The notes beneath the pieces are model-generated. The model saw only the letters and a program-made list of their open reading frames with translations, was not told the origin of the DNA and searched no databases. A stretch of DNA of 33,423 bases, from positions 1 through 33,423 of the forward strand of contig JAUCBJ010007421.1 of assembly GCA_032718475.1 (NCBI GenBank). Reading direction: 5' to 3'. This document shows, piece by piece, positions 31,201-33,423 of the stretch (positions are counted from its first letter, which is position 1; the number at the start of each line of letters is the position of its first letter). Source of the stretch: Nemertoderma westbladi (Eukaryota; Xenacoelomorpha; Nemertodermatida; Nemertodermatidae). The position numbers and the translations under genes are program-made.

Positions 31201-33423
31201 GCTTCCACTATTAGTTTACCTAAACAAACATTAAAAGCTTCCACTATTAGTTTACCTAAACAAACAATAAAGTTTCCACTATTAGTTTACCTAAAAAAAC
31301 AATAAAGTTCCACTATTAGTTTACCTAAACAAACAATAAAGCTTCCACTATTAGTTTACCTAAACAAACATTAAAAGCTTCCACTATTAGTTTACCTAAA
31401 CAAAAAATAAAGTTTCCACTATTAGTTTACCTAAACAAACAATAAAGTTTCCACTATTAGTTTACCTAAACAAACAATAAAGTTTCCACTATTAGTTTAC
31501 CTAAACAAACAATAAAGTTTCCACTATTAGTTTACCTAAACAAACAATAAAGTTTCCCCTGTTAGTTTACCTAAACAAATAATAACGTTTCCACTATTAG
31601 TTTACCTAAACAAATAATAAAGTTTCCACTATTAGTTTACCTAAACAAACAATAATGTTTCCACTATTAGTTTACCTAAACAAACAATAAAGTTTCCACT
31701 ATTAGTTTACCTAAACAAACATTAAAAGCTTCCACTATTACTATTAGTTTACCTAAACAAACAATAAAGCTTCCACTATTAGTTTACCTAAACAAACAAT
31801 AAAGTTCCACTATTAGTTTACCTAAACAAACAATAAAGCTTCCACTATTAGTTTACCTAAACAAACATTAAAGCTTCCACTATTAGTTTACCTAAACAAA
31901 CAATAAAGTTTCCACTATTAGTTTACCTAAAAAAACAATAAAGTTCCACTATTAGTTTACCTAAACAAACAATAAAGCTTCCACTATTAGTTTACCTAAA
32001 CAAACAATAAAGCTTCCACTATTAGTTTACCTAAACAAAAAATAAAGTTTCCACTATTAGTTTACCTAAACAAACAATAAAGTTTCCACTATTAGTTTAC
32101 CTAAACAAACAATAAAGTTTCCACTATTAGTTTACCTAAACAAACAATAAAGTTTCCACTATTAGTTTACCTAAACAAACAATAAAGTTTCCACTATTAG
32201 TTTACCTAAACAAACAATAAAGTTTCCACTATTAGTTTACCTAAACAAATAATAAAGTTTCCACTATTAGTTTACCTAAACAAACAATAAAGTTTCCACT
32301 ATTAGTTTACCTAAACAAATAATAAAGTTTCCACTATTAGTTTACCTAAACAAACAATAAAGTTTCCACTATTAGTTTACCTAAACAAACAATAAAGTTT
32401 CCACTATTAGTTTACCTAAACAAACAATAAAGTTTCCACTATTAGTTTACCTAAACAAACAATAAAGTTTCCACTATTAGTTTACCTAAACAAATAATAA
32501 AGTTTCCACTATTAGTTTACCTAAACAAATAATAAAGCTTCCACTATTAGTTTACCTAAACAAACAATAAAGTTTCCACTATTAGTTTACCTAAACAAAC
32601 AATAAAGTTTCCACTATTAGTTTACCTAAACAAACAATAAAGCTTCCACTATTAGTTTACCTAAACAAACAATAAAGCTTCCACTATTAGTTTACCTAAA
32701 CAAACAATAAAGCTTCCACTATTAGTTTACCTAAACAAACAATAAAGTTTCCACTATTAGTTTACCTAAACAAACAATAAAGCTTCCACTATTAGTTTAC
32801 CTAAACAAACAATAAAGCTTCCACTATTAGTTTACCTAAACAAACAATAAAGCTTCCACTATTAGTTTACCTAAACAAACAATAAAGCTTCCACTATTAG
32901 TTTACCTAAACAAACAATAAAGCTTCCACTATTAGTTTACCTAAACAAACAATAAAGCTTCCACTATTAGTTTACCTAAACAAACAATAAAGCTTCCACT
33001 ATTAGTTTACCTAAACAAACAATAAAGCTTCCACTATTAGTTTACCTAAACAAACAATAAAGCTTCCACTATTAGTTTACCCAAACAAACAATAAAGTTT
33101 ACACTATTAGTTTACCCAAACAAACAATAAAGTTTCCACTATTAGTTTACCTAAACAAACAATAAAGTTTCCACTATTAGTTCACCTAAACAAACAATAA
33201 AGCTTCCACTATTAGTTTACCTAAACAATCAATAAAGCTTCCACTATTAGTTTACCTAAACAAACAATAAAGTTTCCACTATTAGTTTACCTAAACAAAC
33301 AATAAAGCTTCCACTATTAGTTTACCTAAACAAACAATAAAGCTTCCACGATTAGTTTACCTAAACAAACAATAAAGTTTCCACTATTAGTTTACCTAAA
33401 CAAACAATAAAGCTTCCACTATT
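28229..33423. repeat. 35-bp minisatellite, about 148 copies, running off the window
   Basis: The plus-strand unit is TCCACTATTAGTTTACCTAA then ACAAACAATAAAGTT (35 bp). The variants are a 34-bp form with CTAAAAAAACAATAAAGTTCC, a 35-bp form with AAGCTT (HindIII) and a 36-bp form with CATTAAAAGCTT. Copies are highly similar over 5.2 kb with no unique spacers. It abuts and overlaps the NUP210 exon, so it lies in the preceding intron. On the minus (sense) strand most copies contain TTTGTTTAG|GTAAAC; a few read TTTGGGTAAAC and lack the AG. Every typical copy has AATAAA on the plus strand. Local higher-order periods of 140 bp and 350 bp are visible. The array is still continuing at 33423. Confidence 0.97.

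Noticed and set aside
28229-33423. CRISPR-like or telomeric array
   Set aside because: The 35-bp units are contiguous with no unique spacers, there are no cas genes, and the unit is not a telomere motif. It is a tandem minisatellite.

Overview
The window looks like nuclear DNA of an invertebrate animal. It carries a nucleoporin gene of the gp210 family, a mitochondrial CoA carrier, an alpha/beta-hydrolase, one well-formed spliceosomal intron, non-LTR retrotransposon remnants, a tRNA-derived SINE, palindromic MITEs and several minisatellites, all in AT-rich intergenic DNA. There is no sign of prokaryotic operons. I cannot name the species or phylum from the sequence.

Layout. Positions 1-2771 hold a GC-rich, hairpin-forming leader and an unrecognised gag-like gene. 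That gene is split into two reading frames exactly inside a CCHC zinc knuckle (995-2017 and 2016-2771), so it is either a +1 frameshift candidate or a one-base lesion. Positions 2772-6112 hold two MITEs, an 11-copy 36-bp minisatellite and a SINE. Positions 6382-7654 (minus) hold a two-exon gene for a secreted cysteine-rich peptide; its 913-nt intron carries an element bounded by C and G homopolymer tracts. Position 9047-10645 (minus) is an intronless ABHD1/2/3/15-family hydrolase with a probable mitochondrial presequence. Position 13861-14799 (minus) is an intronless SLC25A42. Positions 16870-20794 hold two broken LINEs, apparently one lying inside the other. Positions 21861-22053 contain a 49-bp perfect palindrome at the end of a short ORF. 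Positions 23884-28241 (minus) are a 1.45-thousand-codon terminal exon of NUP210. From 28229 to the window end (about 5.2 kb, still continuing) runs a 35-bp tandem array in the NUP210 intron.

The four likely cellular genes are all on the minus strand. Two of them, SLC25A42 and NUP210, have clear vertebrate orthologues with many introns; here SLC25A42 has none and NUP210 has none over its 3-prime three quarters, and the hydrolase is also intronless. This suggests cDNA-mediated intron loss. Their coding DNA is visibly GC-richer than its surroundings.

The most unusual structure is the NUP210 intronic array. Its unit matches the intron-exon junction of the adjoining exon, and on the transcribed strand nearly every copy presents a fused acceptor/donor, TTTGTTTAG|GTAAAC, the layout of a recursive-splicing ratchet point. 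The genes do not form an obvious pathway together.
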